A DNA stretch of 23,324 nt from a virus: positions 1-23,324 of IMG/VR virus record IMGVR_UViG_3300031772_004201; one strand, 5' to 3'. This document shows, piece by piece, positions 6,848 through 13,320 of the stretch (position 1 is the first letter of the stretch; the number at the start of each line of letters is the position of its first letter). Below the pieces are notes generated by a model that saw nothing but the letters and a program-made list of their open reading frames with translations, made no database searches and had not been told where the DNA came from. The position numbers and the translations under genes are program-made.

Positions 6848-7826
6848 TACAATTTCAGTAACCCAACTTCGGGACTTCCTGGACTGTCGAAGAAAGAGTG
6901 TACTCCTCTCTTCTTGGAGACCCGTCAAGCCTGAACCTGCACTTTGGTTCGGGACAGTCGTTCACGCAGGTCTCGCTGGCTACTACTCAAACAACCGAGA
7001 TCGTGAAGCAGGCGAGCTTGCAATGACGACGAGTGCTAACGACTCTCTGTCGAAGATAGCAAGCGAGTTCAGCGAAATCTGGTCGAACATTCAGAAAGAG
7101 TTCGACGAGTACTGGGATACAGCCTGGGCAGTGTTTCGAAACTATGTTGATTATGATACTGTCGAGCCTCTTGCTGGGGAGATTATTGAAGTCGAGAAGC
7201 GACACAACTATGCAATTCCCAATTCGGAAGTGACGCTCTCTGGTCAGATCGATCTCGTACTTTCGCGTCCCGATGGGATCTGGGTGATCGATCATAAGAC
7301 AGCAAGTCGGCCACTCGAGTCTGCTGCTCTCGAGGTAGATGAACAGGTCACCGGGTATATCTATCTTGTCTGGAAGAAGACAGGGAAGATCCCTCAGGGG
7401 TTCTTGTTCAACACCCTCGTGAAGAACTACCCGATGCCCCCGGCTGTTCTGAAAAGCGGAGGCCTTTCGAAAGCTCAAGATCAGCCAACGTCCTTCACAT
7501 TGTATCTCGAAGAGATTCAGAAGCGGGGGTTGAACCTGGAGGATTACGCAGAGTATCTTGCCATCTTGAAAGCCCGAGGGTGGAAGCGATATTTCATTCG
7601 GGAAGGAGGTCATCGAAACTTGGCGGAACTGAAAGCATTCGAAAAGCGTACTATCGCAAAGGCCGAAGAGATTCAGAAGAGCATCTTGAAACCAGACATC
7701 TACGCATACCCGTCTGGATCGATCTATCGATGCGGGTATTGTCCCCTAGTCGCTGTCTGTAAAACAATGGATGACGGTGGCGATGCAGACGCTCTACTCC
7801 ATTCCCAGTTTGATAGAATTGGGTAA
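6840..7826 (+). CDS. PD-(D/E)XK exonuclease with Fe-S cysteines, Cas4/RecB-like
   Basis: This 328-residue nuclease shows the core GQIDLV...WVIDHKTA, with Asp138 and the Asp151/Lys153 pair as metal and catalytic residues. It also has a GTVVHAG segment (His42) and QVTGYIY (Gln169, Tyr173). Four cysteines, Cys16 (FLDCRRK) and Cys298, Cys301 and Cys307 near the C-terminus (CGYCPLVAVC), are spaced like the 4Fe-4S ligands of Cas4 and AddB. In phages such enzymes resect double-strand ends for recombination with a partner annealing or recombinase protein. The start at 6840 follows AAAGGAG at 6829-6835 and overlaps the resolvase gene by 8 bases. No Cas1, Cas2 or CRISPR repeats lie nearby, so adaptation is unlikely. 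Confidence 0.87.
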   Translation: MHNTISVTQLRDFLDCRRKSVLLSSWRPVKPEPALWFGTVVHAGLAGYYSNNRDREAGELAMTTSANDSLSKIASEFSEIWSNIQKEFDEYWDTAWAVFRNYVDYDTVEPLAGEIIEVEKRHNYAIPNSEVTLSGQIDLVLSRPDGIWVIDHKTASRPLESAALEVDEQVTGYIYLVWKKTGKIPQGFLFNTLVKNYPMPPAVLKSGGLSKAQDQPTSFTLYLEEIQKRGLNLEDYAEYLAILKARGWKRYFIREGGHRNLAELKAFEKRTIAKAEEIQKSILKPDIYAYPSGSIYRCGYCPLVAVCKTMDDGGDADALLHSQFDRIG

Positions 7827-7831
7827 TCCTT

Positions 7832-7874
7832 ATCTGTCTCTAAGGTTCTCTTAATCTTGGGCAATTAGACTTAA
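7832..7874 (+). promoter_or_regulatory. Bipartite promoter-like motif, copy 2
   Basis: The segment holds ATCTGTCTCTAA, six variable bases, CTTAATCT, an 8-base spacer and TAGACTTAA. It aligns without gaps to 1804-1846; the first 26 bases match at 21 positions. It occupies the 68-base gap between two genes, ahead of GGAGG at 7882-7886 and the ATG at 7895, so it is well placed to start transcription of the ATPase operon. Confidence 0.6.
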
Positions 7875-7894
7875 ATCTACCGGAGGATAAACTT

Positions 7895-8668
7895 ATGCCA
7901 ATCACAAAACCTGAAAGTAACCGTTTTCTCAAGTGTCTCATCCATGCCCCATCTGGGGCGGGGAAGACTCGTCTCATCGCCACGGCGAACGATGACGAGC
8001 GAACTTCCCCGATGCTCCTAATCGACTATGAAGGTGGAACTCAGTCGCTCGTCGGTCGGGATATCGACATCGAACGCATTCGATCCTGGGAAGATTACAA
8101 TCGAGTGTACACGATGTTGTCAGGGGAGCATCAGTACAAGTCCATTGGTCTGGATTCGATCTCTGAGACTCACACGTTCGCACTCCTGGCGCAGCTTGTC
8201 GCCGGGGACCGCAAGCGGTCGATCCCAGACCTCCTCGAGCAAGGCGACTACGGGATTGCTCTCGTTCAGATGCGTCGCCTGCTTCGCACGTTCCGCGATC
8301 TCCCTGTGCATGTCTTCTGCACAGCAACGTCGAAGTCCGATATCGACCCTCGCGAAGGAACAGTCATCAAGCCTGCATTAGCAGGGGCCTTCTCGGACGA
8401 AGTAATGGGGATCTTCGATGTTGTTGCATACCTGGCCCTCTCCGACATCCCGAACCCTGATACGAACGAGAATGAGACACATCGCGTGATGGTCTTGAAG
8501 AACTACCCCAAGTTCCGTACAAAGATTCGTATCCCGCAGGAACTCGATGCTGAGGTCCCCGACGAGATCGTCGACCCGACTGTGACATCCTTGATGGATA
8601 TCCTCCACTTCCCGATGCCCGAAAAGGCAAAGGTCGGGAAGACCCCTCTAAAGAAAGAAGGTGAATAG
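7895..8668 (+). CDS. AAA/RecA-fold ATPase, Sak4-like recombination protein
   Basis: This 257-residue phage ATPase has a Walker A motif APSGAGKT (residues 18-25) close to the N-terminus. The IDYEGGTQSL segment (typically D-x-E in these proteins) follows, then a Walker B-like SIGLDSISE. The layout matches the phage nucleotide-binding protein family (AAA_24, TIGR01618) that includes Sak4-type single-strand recombinases. It is followed by a putative single-strand binding protein, a pairing typical of Sak4 systems. It probably promotes strand annealing or exchange on phage DNA together with the Cas4-like exonuclease upstream. The start follows GGAGG and the promoter-like motif. Confidence 0.83.
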   Translation: MPITKPESNRFLKCLIHAPSGAGKTRLIATANDDERTSPMLLIDYEGGTQSLVGRDIDIERIRSWEDYNRVYTMLSGEHQYKSIGLDSISETHTFALLAQLVAGDRKRSIPDLLEQGDYGIALVQMRRLLRTFRDLPVHVFCTATSKSDIDPREGTVIKPALAGAFSDEVMGIFDVVAYLALSDIPNPDTNENETHRVMVLKNYPKFRTKIRIPQELDAEVPDEIVDPTVTSLMDILHFPMPEKAKVGKTPLKKEGE

Positions 8669-8669
8669 T

Positions 8670-9161
8670 ATGGCAAAGCAGATTCAGATTGACTTCGGAG
8701 CAGTAGAGGACTTTGCTGCTCTTCCCGAAGGAAGCTACACTGTCACGGTTGATCATGTTGAAATGCGTGACTCGAAGTCCAGCGATGTCCCATATCTATC
8801 CTGGGACTTGATCGTGAGTGGTGAAGAGTATAATGGTCGCCATCTCTTCTTCACGACCTCCCTTTCCGAGAAGAGCCTGTGGCGTCTGAAGTCCGTTCTC
8901 AGCAACCTGGGCGTCCTTGAAGAGCAGATGTCATTTGACATCGACGAAGATTCGAAGTATGTGATCTCTCCCGAACTCTCAGGCATCCCGGCCATCGCCA
9001 TCGTCACTGTCGAACTCTATCAGGGACGAACGCAGAACCGCGTGGAAGATCTTGTGAGCGCCAGTGAAGCACCTGCTGCTGCCAAGAAGACCGCTCTTGT
9101 GGTCAATTCTAAGGGTCCGGTTGCTCCTGCAAAGAAAGCCCCAGCTCTGAAGCTCAAATAG
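8670..9161 (+). CDS. Putative single-stranded DNA-binding protein (DUF669-like)
   Basis: This 163-residue protein has an N-terminal beta-rich domain (ALPEGSYTVTVDHVEMR, YLSWDLIVSGEEYNGRHLFF) like the DUF669 family of phage proteins that accompany recombination ATPases. An Ala/Lys/Pro-rich basic tail from about residue 125 could contact nucleic acid. It starts directly after the ATPase gene (one base past its TAG), with GAAGGTGA as ribosome binding site. Single-strand binding is inferred from family resemblance and from the neighbouring Sak4-like ATPase. It is the last gene before a non-coding stretch with structured RNA and a tRNA. Confidence 0.68.
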   Translation: MAKQIQIDFGAVEDFAALPEGSYTVTVDHVEMRDSKSSDVPYLSWDLIVSGEEYNGRHLFFTTSLSEKSLWRLKSVLSNLGVLEEQMSFDIDEDSKYVISPELSGIPAIAIVTVELYQGRTQNRVEDLVSASEAPAAAKKTALVVNSKGPVAPAKKAPALKLK

Positions 9162-9196
9162 CCAGCAAGCATTGCGCTAGCGTAGTGCTGAAGGGA

Positions 9197-9290
9197 TCGG
9201 TGTCGTTCCCCTGATGGGACTTCCGAGGCAGTGTTCGGATGCGCTGCACACCGAGGCACAACCCCTGCTGGGGTGAACGACCCAGCAGGG
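9197..9290 (+). ncRNA. Candidate structured RNA upstream of the tRNA
   Basis: The 134-base non-coding gap before the tRNA folds well by eye. A 7-bp closing stem (9197-9203 with 9248-9254, TCGGTGT/ACACCGA) encloses a short hairpin (TCCC, five bases, GGGA at 9207-9219). It also encloses a 6-bp hairpin (GCAGTG/CGCTGC, 9228-9247) with loop TTCGGATG that abuts the closing stem. The closing stem plus abutting arm resembles the acceptor/T-arm stack of a tRNA. A separate perfect 10-bp hairpin (CCCTGCTGGG/CCCAGCAGGG, 9263-9290) follows, ending 5 bases before the tRNA. Function is unknown; a decayed tRNA or processing element is possible. Confidence 0.4.
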
Positions 9291-9295
9291 ACCCT

Positions 9296-9368
9296 TGCGG
9301 GGTGGAGCAGAGGACAGCTCGCTAGGCTCATAACCTTGAGGTCGATAGTTCGAATCTATCCCCCGCAA
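9296..9368 (+). tRNA. tRNA with CAT anticodon (Met or Ile2 type)
   Basis: The cloverleaf is clear. The acceptor stem is TGCGGGG (9296-9302) with CCCCGCA (9361-9367) and discriminator A. The D arm is GAGC, eight bases, GCTC. The anticodon arm CTAGG/CCTTG (one T-T mismatch) has loop CTCATAA, and the T arm is GATAG-TTCGAAT-CTATC. CCA is not encoded. The CAT anticodon could serve methionine, or isoleucine ATA if the cytosine is lysidinylated; sequence alone does not decide. It lies between the putative ssDNA-binding protein gene and a small gene whose binding site starts two bases after the tRNA. Confidence 0.92.
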
Positions 9369-9381
9369 CAAGGAGCATGGA

Positions 9382-9543
9382 ATGGAAGTCAAGATCAAGC
9401 AATCGGGTACTAAGAATTGGATATGGGTTACAGCTCCACTCAAGCTGCTGATTCGCATTGCTATGTCTTCAGGTCAACCCATCAAACCAGCTGCTGGCAA
9501 TCAGCCGGCACATATCGATATACCGCTCAGGAGGAACAAATGA
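9382..9543 (+). CDS. 53-residue hypothetical protein
   Basis: A short frame begins MEVKIKQSGTKNWIWV and runs to a TGA that overlaps the ATG of the acetyltransferase gene (ATGA). An AAGGAG site at 9370-9375 is 6 bases ahead of the ATG at 9382; another ATG at 9377 is too close to it. The product has a basic N-terminus, a moderately hydrophobic middle (TAPLKLLIRIAMSS) and a basic end (PLRRNK). No family is recognised. Overlap and ribosome binding site support a real gene. Confidence 0.62.
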   Translation: MEVKIKQSGTKNWIWVTAPLKLLIRIAMSSGQPIKPAAGNQPAHIDIPLRRNK

Positions 9544-10196
9544 ACTTGAATGTCAGATTTGGTCAAGTCGAAGACCTGGATACGATCCAGAATCTCTTCA
9601 ATCATCCCGACATCATTGCCGGTCTCGGTGGCTTCACAATGAGGGATCAGATTCGCGACTGCATCAAGGTTCGCCCATCTCTTTGGGTAGCAGAGCTCGA
9701 TGGTAAGATTGTTGGGGCTCACATGTTCGGGGGTCGCCCCCAGAGTCACATGGTCAAGCTCGGTCACGTGGGTGTTCTCCCCGAATACCGTCGGAAGCGG
9801 GTAGAGACAGTGTTGTACTTCACAGCCGTTGCACAAGCTGTTCTCGAAGGTCGTCGGTTGGTTGAAGATACCATCGTCGGCGATAACGAAGCTCAGAAGG
9901 TTGCTCTACCGACGATGGGCTTTCGTCTCGCTGGAGAGCTTGTTCATCGAACTGCTTCAGAGAAGTCGATCTTCTTATATCAGCTCTCCCTGCTTTGGGA
10001 TCTAGCTTGGGAGAATATCTATATGCGATGCCCTACGGGCTTTCACATCGAGCTGAAGACGAATCCCTACACTGCAGATCTCTGGGCGAAGAACATGGAG
10101 CTGTATCTGAAGAAAGAGAGCAAGGCTCTCGATCTCATTCCCGCACTTCGGGAGATGCTCGAAAGGAGCTCATATGCTACCGTCATCAGCGAGTAA
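9540..10196 (+). CDS. GNAT-type N-acetyltransferase domain protein
   Basis: This 218-residue protein has an N-terminal GNAT fold. It begins NVRFGQVEDLDTIQNLF, continues with the WVAELDGKIVGAHMFGG strand pair, and then shows HVGVLPEYRRKRVETVL, where acetyl-CoA normally binds. The usual RxxGxG/A loop is altered to RRKRVE, so cofactor binding may be weakened or different. The last 80 residues or so form a helical extension of unknown role. The start at 9540 overlaps the upstream stop and follows AGGAGG at 9529-9534; a longer frame would run through the small gene. The substrate cannot be read from the sequence. Its end overlaps QueF by 23 bases. Confidence 0.78.
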   Translation: MNLNVRFGQVEDLDTIQNLFNHPDIIAGLGGFTMRDQIRDCIKVRPSLWVAELDGKIVGAHMFGGRPQSHMVKLGHVGVLPEYRRKRVETVLYFTAVAQAVLEGRRLVEDTIVGDNEAQKVALPTMGFRLAGELVHRTASEKSIFLYQLSLLWDLAWENIYMRCPTGFHIELKTNPYTADLWAKNMELYLKKESKALDLIPALREMLERSSYATVISE

Positions 10197-10632
10197 CCAA
10201 TTTCATGCATTAGGTCAGAATGTTCGGGGTGCAATCAAGCATCTCGAGACTTTTACGACCCCCGACCGTGTAGACGAGGTCGTCATGACGACACATGAAT
10301 TCACTTCTCTCTGCCCTGTCACTGGGCAGCCCGACTTCGGGACGGTCGAGATTTCGTATCGACCTAACACCAAGTGTCTCGAGTCGAAGAGTCTGAAGCT
10401 ATACTTGATGACATTTCGCGAGAAGGGAACCTTCTGCGAAGCCCTTGCGAGCGAGATTGCTCACGATGTGCAGGAAGTTCTTGACGCGAAGTCTATCGGA
10501 GTCATTGTTATCCAGACTCCTCGCGGTGGGGTAGGGATTCGAGCCTCAGCTTGGATCAAGGGATCTATTCTACCTGTCTCTCTCGCCGACTTCAAGATCG
10601 ACAGGGAGGAACCAGCTCTCATGTTAGGCTGA
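10174..10632 (+). CDS. queF: QueF, preQ0 reductase (7-cyano-7-deazaguanine reductase)
   Basis: This 152-residue enzyme of the tunnelling (T-fold) family would reduce the nitrile of preQ0 to the aminomethyl group of preQ1 using NADPH. The catalytic cysteine lies in LCPVTGQPDFG (Cys47), and the acid-base Asp54 is 7 residues further, the spacing found in Bacillus QueF (Cys55/Asp62). The substrate-binding block ESKSLKLYLMTFREKG follows at residues 70-85. Length matches the single-domain type. The start at 10174 follows AAAGGAG at 10162-10168. Together with the transporter and the TGT-like gene downstream it points to preQ1 synthesis for DNA (or tRNA) modification. Confidence 0.93.
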   Translation: MLPSSASNQFHALGQNVRGAIKHLETFTTPDRVDEVVMTTHEFTSLCPVTGQPDFGTVEISYRPNTKCLESKSLKLYLMTFREKGTFCEALASEIAHDVQEVLDAKSIGVIVIQTPRGGVGIRASAWIKGSILPVSLADFKIDREEPALMLG

Positions 10633-10685
10633 GCACCTATGGTCGTAGACAACCCATCCAAAACTACTTAAAGGAGATTACTCAA

Positions 10686-11324
10686 ATGTTGCACAAACGT
10701 TTCTCGATTTTGCTCATCGTCTTGGTCGTTCTCGGTTCGGTGGCCCTAGTGGTCTCGAACATCATCGCGGGCAAGCTTTGGGCGGCTCCCTTCGGTCTGA
10801 TTCTGACTACAGCCGAACTTCTGTTCCCGATTGTGTATATCGTCGGGGATGTCATTCCTGAAGTCTATGGTCTGCAGGTAGCCCGTAGAGCAATCCTCAT
10901 AGGATTCGCTGCCAATCTGTTCGCTGTCGTATTCTTCCTGATATGCTTGCAGCTACCTGCCCCAGGGTTTTGGACTGGTCAGGAGGCTTTCAAGGTAGTT
11001 CTGGGCTTCACACCCCGACTGCTCGTCGGGTCATTCATTGCCTACTTAATTGGCTCGAATGTGAATGCTTGGACACTCGTCAAGATCAAGGAGCTGACAG
11101 GCACTCGATTTCTGTGGATACGAACTATTGGAAGCACTATCGTCGGTGAGGGTGTCGATTCCTTCATCTTCGCGATCATCGCGTTCACAGGAGTGATCCC
11201 ATTCTCAGCAGTGATTGCAATGTCTCTGTCGACCTGGGCATTCAAGACGTCGTATGAAGCTCTTGCGACTCCACTTACATATCTCGCAGTCAATTGGGTC
11301 AAGAAAGTCGAAGCAAGTATCTAG
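10686..11324 (+). CDS. Queuosine precursor transporter, YhhQ/QPTR (VUT) family
   Basis: This 212-residue integral membrane protein has about six helices (near residues 7-27, 36-55, 67-88, 104-124, 150-170, 178-203). It carries family-type signatures: GDVIPEVYG after helix 2, SNVNAW, GEGVDSFIF and a FKTSYE segment near the end. YhhQ-family proteins import preQ0 or preQ1 across the inner membrane. The start at 10686 follows AAAGGAG at 10670-10676; the longer frame from 10551 overlaps QueF. It lies directly after QueF, so it likely supplies the substrate for that enzyme when the host cannot make 7-deazaguanines. Confidence 0.92.
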   Translation: MLHKRFSILLIVLVVLGSVALVVSNIIAGKLWAAPFGLILTTAELLFPIVYIVGDVIPEVYGLQVARRAILIGFAANLFAVVFFLICLQLPAPGFWTGQEAFKVVLGFTPRLLVGSFIAYLIGSNVNAWTLVKIKELTGTRFLWIRTIGSTIVGEGVDSFIFAIIAFTGVIPFSAVIAMSLSTWAFKTSYEALATPLTYLAVNWVKKVEASI

Positions 11325-11333
11325 ATGTACTGC

Positions 11334-11355
11334 CTGTCCCATGAAAGTGGGACAG
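11334..11355 (+). other. Perfect hairpin before the tRNA-like gene
   Basis: CTGTCCCA and TGGGACAG pair perfectly around TGAAAG. The hairpin ends 3 bases before the tRNA-like gene, mirroring the hairpin that ends 5 bases before the tRNA at 9296. There is no T run, so termination is unlikely; a processing or stabilising role is inferred. Confidence 0.6.
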
Positions 11356-11358
11356 CAT

Positions 11359-11433
11359 GGGCCCTTACTTTCAAGACTTGGGAGATGGCCTGTCCTCCCG
11401 CAGGCGATCGAGGTTCGACTCCTCGAGGGTCCA
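11359..11433 (+). tRNA. tRNA or tRNA-like gene with an aberrant anticodon arm
   Basis: The acceptor stem GGGCCCT/AGGGTCC (one G-U pair) and the T arm CGAGG-TTCGACT-CCTCG are good and directly stacked, with discriminator A. The D arm is poor: CTTT with GGAG uses two G-U pairs and the loop lacks the usual GG. The anticodon arm has a sound stem, GCCTG/CAGGC, but the loop is eight bases (TCCTCCCG) instead of seven, so no anticodon can be assigned. It may be a degenerate tRNA, an unusual decoder, or a tRNA mimic. CCA is not encoded. Confidence 0.6.
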
Positions 11434-11435
11434 CT

Positions 11436-11457
11436 CCTGGGGTATGAAGATACCAGG
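11436..11457 (+). other. Bulged hairpin after the tRNA-like gene
   Basis: GGTAT and ATACC pair around a GAAG loop, extended by CCT/AGG past a two-base GG bulge. It starts 2 bases after the tRNA-like gene and may help define its 3' end. No T run follows. Confidence 0.45.
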
Positions 11458-11475
11458 ATCGTCGAACGAATGTGT

Positions 11476-11494
11476 CCTAACCTGTCCTACAAGG
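11476..11494 (+). repeat. 19-bp repeat, copy 1 (second copy at 18794-18812)
   Basis: CCTAACCTGTCCTACAAGG here and CCTAACATGTCCTACAAGG at 18794-18812 differ at one base. This copy contains the start of the ribosome binding site of the next gene, whereas the other is far from any start codon. Both copies sit within clusters of tRNA-like hairpins. Function is unknown. Confidence 0.7.
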
Positions 11495-11504
11495 AGGATC
11501 TGCT

Positions 11505-11780
11505 ATGCCAAGCTTCATTGAAGTCGTACAAGAAGAAATCTCAGAATGCCAGAAAATCATTCAGATTCACACTGATGCTGGAGAGAACGACATCGTTGCT
11601 ATCGATCAAATGTTCCCTCACAAGACAGCAGACTTAGCCTTCATGATCTTCACGAAGGCAGCAAGGGTCGTTGGGTACGAGATGCATGGCGAGATGGACA
11701 AGGTTCGCATGGAAGTTCAGGATATCATCAACTACTGTGGGTTCCTCCTGGCCTTCTTGCAGAAGAAGAAGTGGTCATGA
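11505..11780 (+). CDS. Small all-helical protein, possibly MazG/Nmad1-like
   Basis: This 91-residue, mostly helical acidic protein contains the segment VRMEVQDIINYCGFLLAFL. It recalls the last helices of all-alpha nucleotide pyrophosphohydrolases and of the nucleotide-modification-associated domain 1 family (DUF1599). The match is by general pattern only, and the metal-binding EExxE of MazG is not clear here. AAGGAGG at 11491-11497 precedes the start. It is joined to the cysteine-cluster gene by an ATGA overlap and lies inside the 7-deazaguanine module, so a role in handling modified nucleotides is conceivable. Confidence 0.6.
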   Translation: MPSFIEVVQEEISECQKIIQIHTDAGENDIVAIDQMFPHKTADLAFMIFTKAARVVGYEMHGEMDKVRMEVQDIINYCGFLLAFLQKKKWS

Positions 11781-12460
11781 CTCTAGCCCTCTCCTATACA
11801 GTAGTTCGTGAACTCGGACATCTTGTTCAGCTTTCCCGAAATCATACAGTAGTTGAAGCCAGTGTCGGGAAGATTGCTGAGAGACTAGTCTCGAATGACT
11901 ATGTCAAGATCGGTCCGTCGATCTTCCGCAAGTTCATTTGCACTTCAGGGTGTCGTGCCTGTTGCAGATCGTTTGGGCCATTGACACTTGACTATGTCCC
12001 AGGTGAGGTAGAATGGACGCGACTTCCTCTCGATGTCAAAGCCAAGTTCGAAGAGAGGTCTATTTGGGTCGATGGCGACGAGAAGGCATTCTATTCACTC
12101 ACTAAGCCTCATAGCTCGTGCCCTCTCGAATCATCGACTGGGTGCGGCGTCTGGCCGAATCACCCACTTGCTTGTCACGCATCGGCTCGCATTCAGATCT
12201 CGAAGTATGTTGATACCACGATGGTGCTCAAGAAGAAAGGCTTCTCCCGAACCTGGCGTTGGGAAGAGTCTGCTCAATGTGTCTATACTGAGCCCTACGA
12301 GTGGGATCCTGTAGAGCTACAGAGAGACCTTCACATCCTCGATCGATATGACTTCTGGGCGTCCTACTTCGGGATTCCCACATATCTTCACGAGATCAAG
12401 ACGAACCTGGTAGAATCGTATCTACTCAAAGACGTCATTCCATTCAGGAGACAATCATGA
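11777..12460 (+). CDS. YkgJ-like cysteine-cluster protein
   Basis: This 227-residue protein carries two cysteine groups. CTSGCRACC (Cys55, Cys59, Cys62, Cys63) is followed 50 residues later by SCPLESSTGCGVWPNHPLAC (Cys115, Cys123, Cys133). This is the pattern of the YkgJ/UPF0153 family, thought to bind zinc or an Fe-S cluster. It has helical N- and C-terminal extensions beyond the family core. The family's chemistry is not established. It starts in an ATGA overlap with the gene before it and ends in one with the TGT-like gene, so it is translated as part of the 7-deazaguanine module; a metal-dependent step or chaperone role there is inference. Confidence 0.77.
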   Translation: MTLALSYTVVRELGHLVQLSRNHTVVEASVGKIAERLVSNDYVKIGPSIFRKFICTSGCRACCRSFGPLTLDYVPGEVEWTRLPLDVKAKFEERSIWVDGDEKAFYSLTKPHSSCPLESSTGCGVWPNHPLACHASARIQISKYVDTTMVLKKKGFSRTWRWEESAQCVYTEPYEWDPVELQRDLHILDRYDFWASYFGIPTYLHEIKTNLVESYLLKDVIPFRRQS

Positions 12461-13320
12461 TATCAACTATCATCCCCCCGATCCCGAATCTTGAATTAGC
12501 AGCGGGTCGGAAGTACCTCCTACTTCTATCACACTTACTGCACATCCCGGCGTACGAGAGATTCTATGCTACCCAGTCTCTGGGAGGTGCATACCTCATC
12601 TTGGACAACTCAGCTCACGAACGACAGTTCGGGGAGGCTGCTGCAACTCTTCTATCGCAGGCCGAAGAGCTTGGAGTCTCCGAGATCGTCTGCCCAGATC
12701 ATCTGTTCGACAGTGACGACACGATTCGTCGTACACGAGAAGCTCTTCAATTCTTCGTGACAAACGAGAAGAGGCTTTATCAGATGACCCCCATACCCCG
12801 AATGATGCTCGTAGCTCAAGGGAACTCTCTCCTCGAGTATTCGCTTTGTCTTCAGGGTCTGATCAAAGAATTTCTTGCTGCGCAGAAGAAGACGGCATTC
12901 CCGTTGAACTTCCTCCCCACAATTGGTGTCTCGAAAGACTACGAGCTGTGGGAAGGTGGGATGCATCGTCTTCTAGAGAAGACTGTTCTCCCAGTAGCAG
13001 CAACTCTCCCTGACGTTCAGATTCATCTTCTTGGGTGGGGTCGTGATCTTTGGGCACTTCGTCAGATCGTCGAAGATTTCGGAGATCGAATTAGGTCGAT
13101 CGACTCAGCCAAGCCAATGGTCTATGGGGCAGCGAAGATCCTACTCGATCCTGCAGAGCCCTCCCCGACATACCCTAAACGATCCAAGTACTATTTCATC
13201 ACCGAACTTTCTAAAGAACAGCTTGTAATCGTTCGAAAGAACATCGAAGTATTCGACGCAGTCGTCTCGGGAGGCACTGATGATATCAGACTACGAACCC
13301 TGTCTAAAATGTCCACTTAA
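12457..13320 (+). CDS. dpdA: TGT-like transglycosylase, DpdA-type DNA modification enzyme
   Basis: This 287-residue protein appears to have the TIM-barrel layout of tRNA-guanine transglycosylases, with a counterpart for each main TGT motif in order. LILDNSAHE (Asp50, like TDSGGFQ), IVCPDHLFD (Asp81), LVAQG (120-122, like IVQGG), IHLLGWG (191-195, like YLMGVG) and SIDSAKP (Asp216, where the nucleophile in FDCVLPTR lies) are visible. It is shorter than bacterial TGT (about 375) and lacks the C-terminal CxCxxC zinc site, as phage DpdA proteins do. DpdA exchanges guanine in DNA for a 7-deazaguanine base. With QueF upstream the expected base is preQ1. Residue assignments are by eye; a tRNA substrate is not excluded. 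Confidence 0.78.
   Translation: MISTIIPPIPNLELAAGRKYLLLLSHLLHIPAYERFYATQSLGGAYLILDNSAHERQFGEAAATLLSQAEELGVSEIVCPDHLFDSDDTIRRTREALQFFVTNEKRLYQMTPIPRMMLVAQGNSLLEYSLCLQGLIKEFLAAQKKTAFPLNFLPTIGVSKDYELWEGGMHRLLEKTVLPVAATLPDVQIHLLGWGRDLWALRQIVEDFGDRIRSIDSAKPMVYGAAKILLDPAEPSPTYPKRSKYYFITELSKEQLVIVRKNIEVFDAVVSGGTDDIRLRTLSKMST

Noticed and set aside
6840-7826. CRISPR adaptation role for the Cas4-like nuclease
   Set aside because: No Cas1, Cas2 or repeat array is present; Cas4-like exonucleases are common in phage recombination modules.
9417-9539. Extended N-terminus for the GNAT protein
   Set aside because: The extension runs through a small gene with its own binding site; the ATG at 9540 has AGGAGG and starts at the natural beginning of the GNAT fold.
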